Assembly (NCBI GenBank): GCA_030272585.1
Contig: BSYQ01000001.1
Span: 5,704,001 to 5,768,000, forward strand
Source of the DNA: Bryopsis sp. KO-2023
Taxonomy: Eukaryota; Chlorophyta; Ulvophyceae; Bryopsidales; Bryopsidaceae
Direction: 5' to 3'
DNA: 64,000 bases
The notes beneath the pieces are model-generated. The model worked only from the letters and a program-made list of their open reading frames with translations. It had not been told where the DNA came from and ran no database searches. This document shows positions 1-11,376 of this stretch, piece after piece; the stretch's first letter is position 1, and every line of letters starts with the position of its first letter. The position numbers and the translations under genes were made by a program.

Positions 1-76
1 AGATCTGATATGATGCATGGCCACGAAAATAAGAGACGACGGCCACCTCAACACTGATGTACATGTCAGTGCAGGT

Positions 77-3000
77 GAAACAATATCGTCAGCGAATGAT
101 TGACGAAGGCGCTGGGGGGGAGCTCTCTGCTGTCGCCTGTGATCCGCAGTACGATCCAAAAACAAGAGCTGCTGCTGCCAGACTATGGTTTGATGTTTCA
201 TTGTCGGAGGAGGGTCACCACCCATCGTGGTGGGAGGATGCGTTTCCTGCAGGAAAAACTGGGACAGATCTTTCTTGGCCAGTTGACAAAGAGAGCCTGT
301 GGTTCAGAGCGCAAGTCTTGATGCAGGTAAGGGTCTTTAAGAATGGTTAAATCCTCAACAGGCTTTTGGCGTTTCCTCTTTCAATGCTTTTTTTTCTCCC
401 AAAGGTGGAAATGCTAAAAAGCAACGAGCCCGATATGGAGCGAATTGGCGCTTTTGCTGCAACGAATTTGACTGCTCAAGGAGACAAGGCGAAACAGTCC
501 TTCCTACATTTTGGCGGCTTAGATCCAATTCTTGGTACTGATATGAAGCTCTTGCGTTCGGAAATAAACCTTCCCCCCCTTCCCCTCAGATCCCAGGTCT
601 TAATATTTTTGGTTGTAAAGACAGTTTAGGAGGGGGGGGGCACACTTAATCTTAAGCATCAAAGGGGCAGTGTGCAATTACAAGCACCGTCGTCTCGTTT
701 ACAGTGCGTTTTCCTTTCGGTGGGCTGAATTTTTGTCAGGCCTCTGGGAGATGAGGGAACACGCAGGACATAATAATACTTGTGATTGTGTTGTGCTTTC
801 CCAAGAGAATAAGACTGTGACTTCTCCCTGGATGGCAGGTCTTTGTGTTCGGCCTTTCATCAACCAAGAATCTCTCATGTTGTCATGCTCCTTGCTGCTC
901 AATCTATCTTCTTACATCCCAGAGCAGCCAAAAATGTGCAAGAAAATGCTTCATCTACTTTTGCACCTGAACAACTCGCAGTGTGGTTTGAACGGATGTG
1001 GGGACGTCAATCAAGCAATTGGACACTCGTCGAATATTGAGGTTTGTGCAACCCCTTTTTTCGTCACGCCACTGCACTTCTCGGTCACGCTAACATCAAG
1101 ATCTTTTTTGTTCCCATGCACAAGCTACACGAGAGAATTGTTCTTGCAACCAGCGGAGCATTGAGCAATCTCTCTCGGCACCCCGACAACCGTACATCTT
1201 TTTATAAGGCTGAGTTGGGTCTGAAGACACGTGCAGCGCTGAGTGAAACTGAGCCTTTGGACGATCAGCAAGCAGAGTATCTGGCACAAAGGCTTCTTTC
1301 GAAGGGAAAATTTGAAGTTTTGAATCGAAAATATGATGAATCTAAGGTTTTGTCTGTGGGGAGCGGAGCAACGCTGGAGACGACTACAAGTAGAGCTCCA
1401 TGTGGTACGACTTGTGCCAGCTCTAAGTCTGGCATGACACCAAGGTGAGTACATTTGGAGGAATGTAACATGTAATCATTGATTGATTGATTGACATCAG
1501 GAGGAATATCCTCTGATAAGTGATCCAACACATGGTAATACACATGGTCACATTTGATTTTTACTGATCATTGTAATAGGAGAATGTCTCTCCTACACAA
1601 TGTAATTGATGTTTGTTTGCTTGTTTGATAAGTGATCCAACAGTGTAAATGGTCTTAATCACTCCCAAGGACGATTTTGTTTTGGGGGGCGTGCTGGTCG
1701 CAGATCAAGGGCAAGTGAGATTGATGGTAGCGAGGAATTCGACCAAGCGTCAGAAGACAACTCGGTGACTAGCGATCATGAGGAAAGCGAAGCTATTTTT
1801 CTGAAGGATCTGAACACAAAATTGAGAAAGCCTTTAAAAAAAATATGGTGCGCTCTGCTGCATTCTGAAGTTTGTTCACCAAATTGAAGATAGCAATTGT
1901 TTGCATGAAATAACACCAACTTGCTGGCAGGAGTGGCCTCCATATTGACCGCCACGATGGACCAGCAAAAATCATAACTGATATTCCGGATTGTGTATCG
2001 CGCTGGTCTCCAAATATTGCCAAAACGAGCGTTTCGGAAGGTTTCTCCGGCGCTCTGTCACAAGACTTAAAGAAGGAAGGGGTTGGAATGGAGGTTGTTT
2101 TGCATCTGGATCCCCCAAGACGTGAAAACGTTGTCACTTTTCAATTACCAAAGAAAGATAAGAAACCTGGCGACAACAATTCGACCAGCAAGGTGAGTCC
2201 GCAAACTCACGCCGACCCGTGCTAGCATATCGTTCATGCTCTACTGATCAGTAGAGTTCACTGCTCAGCTCGCTCACTTGTCTCTTTCAGATTGGATTTG
2301 GGTCCTCCATACCGTCTGCTCTGAACTCTCCAAACATTGACAGCCGCCGAGATTTTCAATTCCCCCAAATCGCTATGTGGATTTCGAACACACGAGCACG
2401 AGCATCATCCCCCACATCTCCTTTTCCCAAGTACGATCTCCAGGATGGAATTCAAGCGCACTTCTATTGTGGAAGGTAAGAATACGTCAACACAATCTGC
2501 CACGTGCCCAAGACCTATCTTCACATTTTCGGAGGCGTTACTATTTTTTTTCTTGAGCAGGAAGACAAGAGTTGATGAAATTTCTTTGGGGCCCGACGAT
2601 GATGACACGGATCGTGGCACTTTGAAGGAAGTTCATCAACAGGCTCTCCCAACGATACAAAAGGGTTGGGATGTTCCAAAAGCTCCAATTCTAAGAAAGC
2701 TTGTCGACCTGCCCTCTGCTTCTCGAATTCCCGAGATCGAGCCACCAAAACCAGTCTACCCAGATGAGCTTTTCCTCCAAGGAATGGATTGGGAGAAAGG
2801 CAAGTTCTGCCGTGTTTCTTCGAAGAGAATTCACTGCTTTCCAAAAGTTGCTTCAACACTGTCAAAAAGTGCTCCTCTAGGTAATGAGATTGTCGTGAGG
2901 AAGGAGGAGGCCATCCTTGCCATGGAAGATATCGTGGTAGAGAAAGTTGCAGGGGAACCATGGGATATCGAATCATCGATATTCAAACCTCGTAAAAGCC

Positions 3001-4943
3001 AGTGCGACTCCAAGGCATTCTACGACAATGATGATACCCTTCAAAGCATGTTTGAGAAAGATTGGGAGTATTGTATGCAAAAGGAAAAATTCAAGCGGTT
3101 CATTGGGGGAAAAAGTAGAGGTCAGTGATCGAAAAGATTCTTAAAAATCGGATATCTGTTGTTGCACAAGCCATTCAAGACGAGAATGCCACAATAACAA
3201 TGCTCTTAATCCATATGAGCAAATGAACCTCGACATTCGATAAGCACACTCACAACATGTTTTGTAGATAACGAGAGTGGGGTGCTCAAGGATGTCAAGC
3301 TCGCAATGGGGGAGTTCTACCCAACTTTGATCAGAATGTTTGACTATCAGTCGTGCTTGAGTTCTGGAAGCGATATATTCTCCATGCATTTGAACGAATG
3401 GGGCCAGCTCATGGTGGACTGTGGCATTCCCGACGAACTTTCCACCACTTGCAAGCTCTCCCATCTCGACACAATCTTTATCAGCACGAACTTTGAGGAA
3501 GATAAAACTAGCGACCTGTCAGGTGCTAACGTCGACGACGCCCTCATGCGGTTTGAGTTTGTGGAGGCTATAGTTCGCGTTGCAAGGTTGAAGTTTATCG
3601 ACTCTCAAACGAACCCAGAGATGAGGGCAGTCAGCGACGCCGACGCCATACGCAAACTTCACAAGACAATGGAATCAAAAGTTTGCTGGGGAGCCAAGGT
3701 AAGACACACTTGAGACGCAGTTTGTGACGCAGTTTTTGTGCAGCCAGACAAAAAGACGGGAGTGTTCCCCAGGTGGACAGGAACCATTTCAGGAGGGAAC
3801 GAATGTACTGCAAAGGGGTTAATGATATATTTAAGCGGAAGAAAGTACTCTTCAAAGGAATCTTTGACGGATACAAGTCCAAGAAATCAAAGAACAGGTT
3901 TGTTTGTTTTTCCAACAAGAGGGCATTGCATCCAATGGATGGATGGTCAATAATTATAATTATAAAGCAACAACAGTGTCACTGGCCATGATGCCAGAAA
4001 ACCACACAAACAAAGAGTAAAAATAACCAACATATTTCTGGTAAAAAGGAAAGAAAGAAAAAGGAAGAAAAAAAGTTCCCAACACCCATATTTACTAGCA
4101 ATCCGAAATTTTGGTTCATAAACCGGAAAAGCCAACACCACAAGCCGCACTGTATGACTTCTCCGAATTCACACTATAAAAAGAGAAGTGACTATAAAAG
4201 AAAACCCGAAACGATGTCAAGAAGGTGAAGAACAAGCCAAATATTATCAATTTAAAAGCAGAAGTGCCTTTAATTTTTTCAAGTTTGAGGTGAAACACCA
4301 AACCCCTTACAGGAGCATGCAGATTGAAAACTGGATGAAATTGCTGTCGGACTCGGGCCTCCTCCACCCCTACTTTACGTTTCGTGAAGCCCGTATTGCC
4401 TTCGTTTGGTCGAGGATGCACATGATCGATGATATGATCGATCGACAAAAAGCTAGGGGTCTGTCGTTTGTGGATTTCTTGGAGTGCCTGGCTCGTTCTG
4501 CAGATCTTATATCACCACCTCCCCCTGAAGTCCTACAAGCAAACGGTTTCAACAGCCGCAAACCAACTGCAGAGTACTTTCGGGTAATGTCAGAGACGGG
4601 GGCAATCCTGCCTGATCGCCCTTCGGCCGACATAACGAAAGAGAAAACTAGACCACTTGAGCAGAAGCTATTACAGGTACGACCTGCAGTATCACGACCC
4701 GTATACGGGAGCACCGAGAAGGACAGGTGTTCTCGAGAAGGTCGAGCGCATGGCATTTGTCCGGCAATTTGTGCAAAAAATTCTTCGAGCTCGAGCCCTG
4801 CATCGAGATCCTTGTTTGTTTTCTGCTGGTTACAGATTGTGGAAGTGCTCGTCACCAATCTCCTCGAGAAATTCAAAATTCGCAAGGAAGCTGATCTGGT
4901 AGAGAAGCTGAACCCAGGAGGACTTAAGTCCAAGAAACGATAA
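77..4943 (+). CDS. ARM-repeat protein with EF-hand-like C-terminal half, 5' partial, multi-exon
   Basis: A chain of same-strand exon-like blocks separated by short GT-AG introns. The first visible exon starts after a CAG acceptor near 77, so the 5' end is probably outside the window. Blocks near 77-326, 400-600, 840-1040 and 1100-1440 hold helical armadillo-like text (for example ATSGALSNLSRHPDNR). A low-complexity acidic linker follows (about 1,700-2,190). Blocks at 2,290-3,130 and 3,270-3,700 lead to a C-terminal half (about 4,290-4,943) with short DxDD-like helix-loop-helix stretches (DDMIDRQKARGLSFVDFLECL) that look EF-hand related. The stop is the TAA after GGLKSKKR. This layout resembles conserved proteins of flagellated protists, but I do not recognise a named orthologue. 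Exon borders between about 4,670 and 4,850 are uncertain because two frames are open. Function unknown; a ciliary or scaffold role is only inference. Confidence 0.5.
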
Positions 4944-5247
4944 TCAACAGGCAACAAGTGCTGAGTCCTTGTTAAGAGGGAAATATATATCAACACAGAG
5001 AGTTGTCTGGAAGCATGGCTGTCATTTGATCCTATCGCTTGTCAAACAACTCAAAATAGCATGTCTTTTGTTTCTTCCAACAACTTTAGAAGTGTGCAAC
5101 CTCCCACATCAAATGAACGCTACGCTCATAAATGCTCGTCCTGCTTTCTGGCCTCCTTTCGCTCTTTTGTAATAATTGATCATTGGCTCTCCCTTGGCCA
5201 TGCACCAGCAACTTTGCGACCCTAAACGGGTAGACTTGTAGATTTCA

Positions 5248-5275
<28 letters not shown>
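5248..5275. repeat. 28-nt poly-C tract
   Basis: An uninterrupted run of 28 C lies in the 640-bp gap between the ARM-repeat gene and the GLTSCR1-like gene. The rest of the gap (4,944-5,587) shows no convincing gene; it should hold the 3' UTR of the first gene and the promoter of the next. Such runs are length-unstable and may be mis-sized in an assembly. Confidence 0.9.
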
Positions 5276-5279
<4 letters not shown>

Positions 5280-5587
5280 AAGTGCTGTTCATGAATCTCC
5301 CACATCGATTTGAAGAGATATGAGGGAATTCAGTGCTCCACACCTTGAATTCCCCGTGCAATGGTTGTTGCTTGCGTTTGTTGCAGTGGTTTTGTAGTTT
5401 CTGAACTTCTGTTCACTTTCTCAATGAAGTGTCCTACCTGTTTGTTTTCACCCAATCCATGTGTTGAACAATTTGCCCTCCTCAATTTTGATTTTTCTGG
5501 TTGGGACGGGGAGCCCCATGGCAGAATTCACATTTATCCATTCTAGTTCATTTGCTGGTTCGTTGTGGAAATCAGAGATAGCGCACT

Positions 5588-7421
5588 ATGGCCTCACAGC
5601 TTCCTTCTGGCTTTGTCGAAAACCCTTCAGTGGGTCCTCCTTTGAGACCCAAACCTCGCAAACGCCAGGCTGAACATTTGCTCCAGGACTGCAAACGCTT
5701 GTGCAGTGTTGACATCGAGTCTCCCTTCACCGACTTGCACGACACCATCCACCGCTTGCTGCCTTTCCACGTGAGTTCTTTGTCCCAGGCCAAGCATCGC
5801 CCTCCGCAGAACCCCCTTGTGTGTATAGATATCCTGCGGGTGGCTCGTTTTTCGCTGCGGCGTCTGAGAATCTGGCGCTGAAGTTCCCAGTCTTTGGATT
5901 CCTAGTCCAAGACCTGGTGAAAACCTCACTGAAAAACGCTGTTATCTCGTCCAGTCTAGACAACTGTCAAGTACCAAGAATACCATCATATTTTGTTGAC
6001 CTGGGTGTGAGTTGGGTCCATCCCTTATTTCAAAAACAAGGGTATTGTGCCTGAAGGCCCCCCCCCTTCCCACTCTTTTGGATTTGAGAATTACTCCAGG
6101 AAAGTTATCAATTAGAAGGGAGGGAGGGGGGGGGGGGGATTAGGATCTGCATAAAAAGCTGTGGAAATTTTCAACAAGGGCCTCAAAGACTTGAAACCAA
6201 TGACATTGCTGGCAGTATATGTCCAGTCAAAATAAATTTTCCCAAAGCCCCCTGAACGACTGTGGTGGATGGTGACCTGGCTTGGCTTTTGGTCCACAGT
6301 TATTTCACTCTGAAGAGGGTGGCGAGGCTGACCTAGAGGAAACCCCAGATGGCCAGGGCAAGGACCTGTTATGGAGCCGACACGAAGCATGGGAGGACAT
6401 GTGTTTGCAGAAGGCAGGGGATTTTGCAATCAGGTCTCAGGCCATCCATGGCAGGTTGCAGATGCTTGACAAATTGATGGGAAACATCAAGCGTGCTCGA
6501 CCCGAAGAGGAGTTGATGTTGGAAAGACTGGCATCGCAAGATGTGCATGATCGATACGTCGCCCAAAAAGCCAAATCTGCGCATGCGTTTCAAATTATGG
6601 CTCAAATGACCAACACCCCAGGCTCATCTTCCAAACAGCACGCCTGTGGAACTGGGGATGCTGGACTTCACGGATTCCCAACCCGACAGGCAGCTCCAAT
6701 CCATATTCACAATGAGGGCAATCCCAGATTTTCAGGGATTGGTGGTCAATCTGGGTCATCTCCATCATTTTCAGGTGCTGGGACTTCATCTGTTTCTGGG
6801 AGGATGCTGGTCCCTGTTCAATCGGGGATGGATCATGGATTCCAGTCCAGTATGGTTATGAAGGGTTTGATCCCACCGCAAAAAATGAGTGCAAGGCCGG
6901 CTCTGGCTCCGTCTGGAGCTGTTCCAAGAACTTCAGCACCCCTGCCTCCTCTCTCAGACATTGGACTACATTCCGCGATATCGAGAGCTGTCATTCCTGC
7001 GCAATCCTCTGATATTGATGCCAGGCTGCCTGGAGCGTCAAACCCAGGGGGACCAAACCATGGCATCTCAGGTGGGATGGTGCACGGGGTTCTACCCAGA
7101 ACAATGGTTCCTTCGATTCCCGGGGAGATCCGCTCGATGCCAAGAGGGTATGAGGCTCACTCCGTGGATCAGTCCCTGTTGCCTGGGCGAGCATTGGTTG
7201 GAAATGACGCGGAGCGGTTGCACCGCAAGGACGAAGGGATGTCTCAGGGATATGGCGTTCCAAGTGAAGTTGGGAATTCCCTGGTTCCTTCGGTGGACAG
7301 CAGCGTACTTCAGAAGCAATCTGTGGTAGACAAGGGGCAAGTTGTGAATACAAGTGTTATGGGATCGGTTCCTCAGTGGAAGACATGGCACACAATGGGC
7401 TCACAAGATGGTTTGCGGTGA
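5588..7421 (+). CDS. GLTSCR1/BICRA-like chromatin-remodelling subunit
   Basis: ATG at 5,588. Exon 1 (5,588-5,770, ending at a GTGAGT donor) encodes a proline/basic start and then VDIESPFTDLHDTIHRLLPFH, which fits the core of the GLTSCR1 domain (acidic, PF, D, then RLLPYH in animal and plant members). The large last exon opens about 6,300 after a CAG acceptor and gives the second half of that domain: helices with MLDKL and RPEEELMLERLASQD, equivalent to the conserved stretch before the EER motif. After that comes a long Ser/Gly/Pro/Met-rich low-complexity tail to TGA at 7,421. In animals these proteins (BICRA, BICRAL) mark the non-canonical BAF (SWI/SNF) complex. A middle exon around 5,870-6,010 is likely but its acceptor is uncertain. 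Family call from motif matching only. Confidence 0.6.
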
Positions 7422-8080
7422 ATAGTAGAGTGACGGGGTGTAGCACAGTGTATTTCTTAACCAGAGTTCTCTTAGGGAAGGGGTGTATAATTTTTGGAGC
7501 TGGCTTGTGGGAGAGGGGGGCATGCAGGGAGAGTGTGGGAAGGTGGTTGTGCATAAGGGCAATGAAAGAATGTCAATGTGATAGCCTCTTCCGTTCTGTT
7601 GATTGGAGGCAACTGTGAGATTGCCTTCGCTCCTGAATTTGTAGGCTGAGCCATATTGTATCTCTGCCTTGTGGTGTGTATAAATATGGGGGGGGGAGAA
7701 GTATCACTCAAAATCCACCACAAGATAAATGGGGGTGTGTGGTCTGATGTCGCATAAAATACATCAGCAAGGGATCAATCCTGCTCCTCGGCTTCAGAAT
7801 ACCATTGTTCCTCAATTTTTGGTGGTTCGAGTAGTCTCTCAGGAAGACCTGCTGGAAGTCGTTCAATTCATGCTGGGGGGCAGGCGGGAACTTCAAAAGA
7901 TTCACAGTCCAGATTCACACAAGCAACCTGCTCAAACATGAAACCGCATTGTGCATCGAGGGACGTCTCCCAAAGTGAACAAATTCTCGCCCAGCGCCCC
8001 GCGAAAACATAGACGGGGCATCTGAACGCAATAAGAGAGGGTTTCCTTCCCAACGCACCACCTCAGCGCTAGCTCGTGAG
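7422..8080. other. Intergenic, no gene seen
   Basis: About 660 bp between two same-strand genes. Short open frames (for example 7,729-7,941) lack codon bias, domain text or splice context. Expected to contain the 3' UTR of the GLTSCR1-like gene and the promoter of the MBD gene. Confidence 0.6.
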
Positions 8081-8662
8081 ATGGACGCATACGAAGTGCT
8101 AACTTTCGAGGATCTTCTCAATGGAATGGCGGGACAAAGAGAGAGACAAGCGGCACAGGAGTGGCAACAACGCCATCTTTCCAGTCTGAACGGGAAGGAA
8201 ACAAGAGCGGGAGGTCAACACAGTTTTGTCTTCAAAGACGTCAATTCAGATATGCGGGTTGGAACTGCCCACCGCAAACAAACGAGATCGCTACAAGGAA
8301 GGAAATTCGAAGGAGACAGGAAACGATTGCGGGAGGGGGACAGCCCGACGATTTCCCACCATCAAGCGGACAGATCGGAAGGTCGCGCGGACGTCGGGAT
8401 GAATGCCCCTGAGCGCAAGGTGGCTGGAATCGCACCACCCCGGGAGGGATTCTCTGCGTCTGGGTCATTGCCTGACGGCTGGACAATGGAGTTGCGAAAA
8501 AGGAAGACGGGGTCGAAATCTGGTGCATTTGATAGATTCTACTATGCTCCCGACGGGAGGCAATTTCGTTCCTACGTCGGTGCGGTGAGGTACTGCGAAT
8601 TGCAGTCCAAGCTAGAGGCCCAAGCGATGATGACCTCGTTGGACAATCCTGTCTCTACATAG
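8081..8662 (+). CDS. Methyl-CpG-binding-domain (MBD) protein, single exon
   Basis: Uninterrupted 193-aa frame, ATG 8,081 to TAG 8,662. The first ~125 residues are hydrophilic and basic, probably disordered. Residues about 135-180 form an MBD: LPDGWTMELRKRKTG, then FDRFYYAPDGRQFRSY, then a helix with AVRYCE. This matches the family pattern LPxGW...RKSG...DxYYxSPxGxxFRS...RYL. By alignment to human MBD1, Arg22, Asp32 and Arg44 are kept, but Tyr34 is Phe and position 30 is Ala. In mammals Tyr34Phe is one of the changes that makes MBD3 a poor 5mC reader, so methyl-DNA binding here is doubtful. No other domain is seen. Likely nuclear chromatin protein. Confidence 0.85.
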   Translation: MDAYEVLTFEDLLNGMAGQRERQAAQEWQQRHLSSLNGKETRAGGQHSFVFKDVNSDMRVGTAHRKQTRSLQGRKFEGDRKRLREGDSPTISHHQADRSEGRADVGMNAPERKVAGIAPPREGFSASGSLPDGWTMELRKRKTGSKSGAFDRFYYAPDGRQFRSYVGAVRYCELQSKLEAQAMMTSLDNPVST

Positions 8663-9061
8663 TAGGAGGGGGCCTGGTGGGGTGCCGGTAAACGGGTCCA
8701 TGATTTTCATTGTATATTCTCGACATAAAAAACATCAAAAGAAATGTAAAAAAAATGAAATGAGCAAGCTCCACTTCCTCTGGGATACTCTCCTGCCATT
8801 GTTGGTATTACATAATCATGTTTTACAGAAGCACATTGGACTTTCACACTCTTCACCTTGAGACAAGCCTCATTTGTTGGACTAACTAAATTCTTCCCCA
8901 CCGACCCCTATGTTCGGGCAGGGACATAACGCAAAAGACTTGGCAGCGCCACTGCATCAAGCAAGCGAGCCTCCCTTTTCCATCCACCCTGCCCTCTTGC
9001 CTGTCCCTTTACAGTTTTTGCATTCAACCGCGCCCTGCAGCAACATACAGGAAGTGATCAC

Positions 9062-9812
9062 TCACGAAACCCAATCCACCACAAATGCATGCAACTCCTG
9101 CACAGAATTTATCGAACTTGTGCTCTTGCAACATCGAAAATGCTTTTCCAGGGCCACTCACTGTATTCTTGCACACAGGACAGTGATCGCATCCCGTCAT
9201 GGAGCAGTAAACCACATCTCCAATTGTTAGGACACCTGATTCACAAACACAGGATTTAAAACCCATGCCTCATCCATCCATTCTCTGCCAAAGATTGCCA
9301 GGAGTTTCGCGAGATTTGGTCCCGTGTAACTGGGCCCGCAAATAAAAACAAATCAAAACCAGAACAGGAAGTCGCACCTGTTCCATTGCAAAAACCGCAC
9401 TCCAAAGTCCCGCTACCTTTGCAACAGTCGCATGACGTTGGTCTTCCTCTCTGGATAAACAGCACCAGAAACTCATATTTATCCCCCAGTCACCAGACCA
9501 CGGCGGTGAAGCGGACACTTTGTTTTCGCTCACCTTTGATATGCTCCATATTAAATCCATTCGTTTCGAAAAGCGATCGAACCTGTCCGGGTCCGTCCGT
9601 CCCGAGAGTTCATCCAAGTACTCCGAGTTCAGCTCATCTTCGGAGTCATAGCTGCGCTCCCACCGAGAGCAACACACCCGCGTCGAATTTCGAGATAGAC
9701 GGCGAGTGAAATCGCGGGGTATCGCTCGTGAGGTAGAAGGTCGAGCCAACAAAGACTGGCAATTTCGTGTCACGCCACAGAAAGTCGAGTCCACTCCCCG
9801 CATTGAATGCAT
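9062..9812 (-). CDS. DnaJ-type zinc-finger (BSD2-like) protein, four exons
   Basis: Exons (minus strand) 9,812-9,534, 9,450-9,378, 9,235-9,162 and 9,097-9,062 join through GT-AG introns in consistent phase to a 153-aa protein ending in TGA. The N-terminus (about 45 aa) is rich in Ser, Arg and Thr and poor in acids, which fits an organelle transit peptide. An acidic linker (YDSEDELNSEYLDEL) follows, then Cys pairs of the DnaJ central-domain type: CDCCKGSG, CGFCNGTG and, after an intron, CDHCPVC. No J domain is present, so this resembles the small plastid BSD2-like zinc-finger proteins that act as chaperone-type factors. Start choice is the first in-frame Met; a longer 5' exon cannot be excluded. 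Plastid location and role are inference. Confidence 0.65.
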
Positions 9813-9831
9813 GGTGTAAGGAACGTTTCAA

Positions 9832-11376
9832 TATCTTGATGAAGCACTTGACGCACTACGTGACCAGAGCAGATACCGAACTGTTTTTCAGAGTGTCTCT
9901 TAGACGCGCGCAAGTATGAAATTCTGGAACTTGGGTTGATTCGCTTGGCTTGGAGGGTGTCGGAAGGTGGCTCATGATCGGCGTGGCGTGATGGGGACAA
10001 CACGAGGCAATTTGGTTTGGCAATTTCCCTCTGTGCTGCGTTTCTGTTGGGTTTGATGCGGAGACGTAACAGTTTCAAGTGACAATCACCATTGCGTCCC
10101 CTTCAGCCTGTTTTTTTTGGCCCATTGTGGTCCCAAAAAATTTTGCCTAGCAGTTTTTTGGGCCACAACAGGGCCAAAACATAAGATAATTTTGGGTCCA
10201 AAGAAGGGCCATCCACCCAAAGTTTGGTGGGACTGGGGCCACAACCAAGTAAACTCACAGCCAACAGAGATATTTTAATTCTGTGTTCCACACCTGGTAA
10301 TATGTATCATTGAAGTTGGCCACGTTCTGATTTTTCTGTACAAAGCGGGGACAAAGGGCCACAACAAGATGAAATAGCCAAATTTTGGGTCAGCAAAAAT
10401 GAAAAAAATCAAACTGCTCCCCTCCGAAATGAAGAGTGTTCTGTTGAGAATGCATAATTATTGAACAGTTTGCAGCCTGGTTTAGTTATCAGTTCCATTT
10501 GATGCTCACTTGCGATGAAGGTGTCAGCCATGGAACGAGTGCAATAAAGCTCCTTGCCAAATCCCCAACAAAGTCTGAAACATGGTCTCCGAATGTGTTG
10601 AAAACATGAAAAGATGTCAGCAAGATTTCAGCCAGTGAGGGACCAATAGGAGCGGTTCTGCAGGCATGAATGAGTGGTGGCAGAAGCAGGCAGGGTTTGT
10701 CATGTTACAAGAGTGACGGAGCGGATTGCTTCAACAAGAGACCTCCCTCTCAAAGTCTCACACTGACACATAACAGTGAGTGTTTCTGTTCCAACTCGAA
10801 CAGAGGGGAGCCGAATGGTCAACCATGATGATTGCAAACAGGGTTGTTAGCACCAGCCCTCAAGAAGGGCACCCACATTCCCAAGGATGAGCCCGCCTGC
10901 AGCACAATGCCACGCTTTTCTTTTTCTCTGGCTGTACCCCCAGTTGAGAAGTATCCGAGCAAGGTGCCGGACAGATCCTCAGCACATTGCAGCTTCATAG
11001 CAAAAGTGAGATGCCATTGTTTCAACAAGGATCACAATAATGAATACCACAGCATCCACTGCTGCAAGCAGTGGCGTTTGGTTTACCTCTGATTGTTCCA
11101 ACAACTGCAAAAGAAAACTTCATTCCAGCCCCAAATCACCCCTATTAGTTCTCTCCGTACGACCAGCATTCCACTATTCTACCTATACCCCAGCCTCTCA
11201 ATATATACGCACTCCCCCCCCCCCAACCCCAGCTCCACACAAACACCCCTGAAGAAGAGAAGAATCATGAATTCAGGGGGATAAATACAAGATCGCTGAA
11301 GCCCCTGCCACCCAATTCGTGCCATAAGGGGAAAAAAACCACCCTCACATTCGTTAACATCCGTGACAACCCATTG
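9832..11376. other. Intergenic, no gene seen
   Basis: About 1.5 kb between two minus-strand genes. Open frames are short and give no recognisable text. From 10,110 to 10,390 the DNA repeats loosely around GGGCCACAAC and similar words, suggesting decayed repeat sequence. A C-rich tract lies near 11,213-11,230. The region should carry the 5' end of the zinc-finger gene and the 3' UTR of the HAD gene. Confidence 0.5.

Noticed and set aside
670-1164. 164-aa frame as a separate gene
   Set aside because: It crosses an apparent intron of the ARM-repeat gene, and the part that looks coding is better explained as one of that gene's exons.
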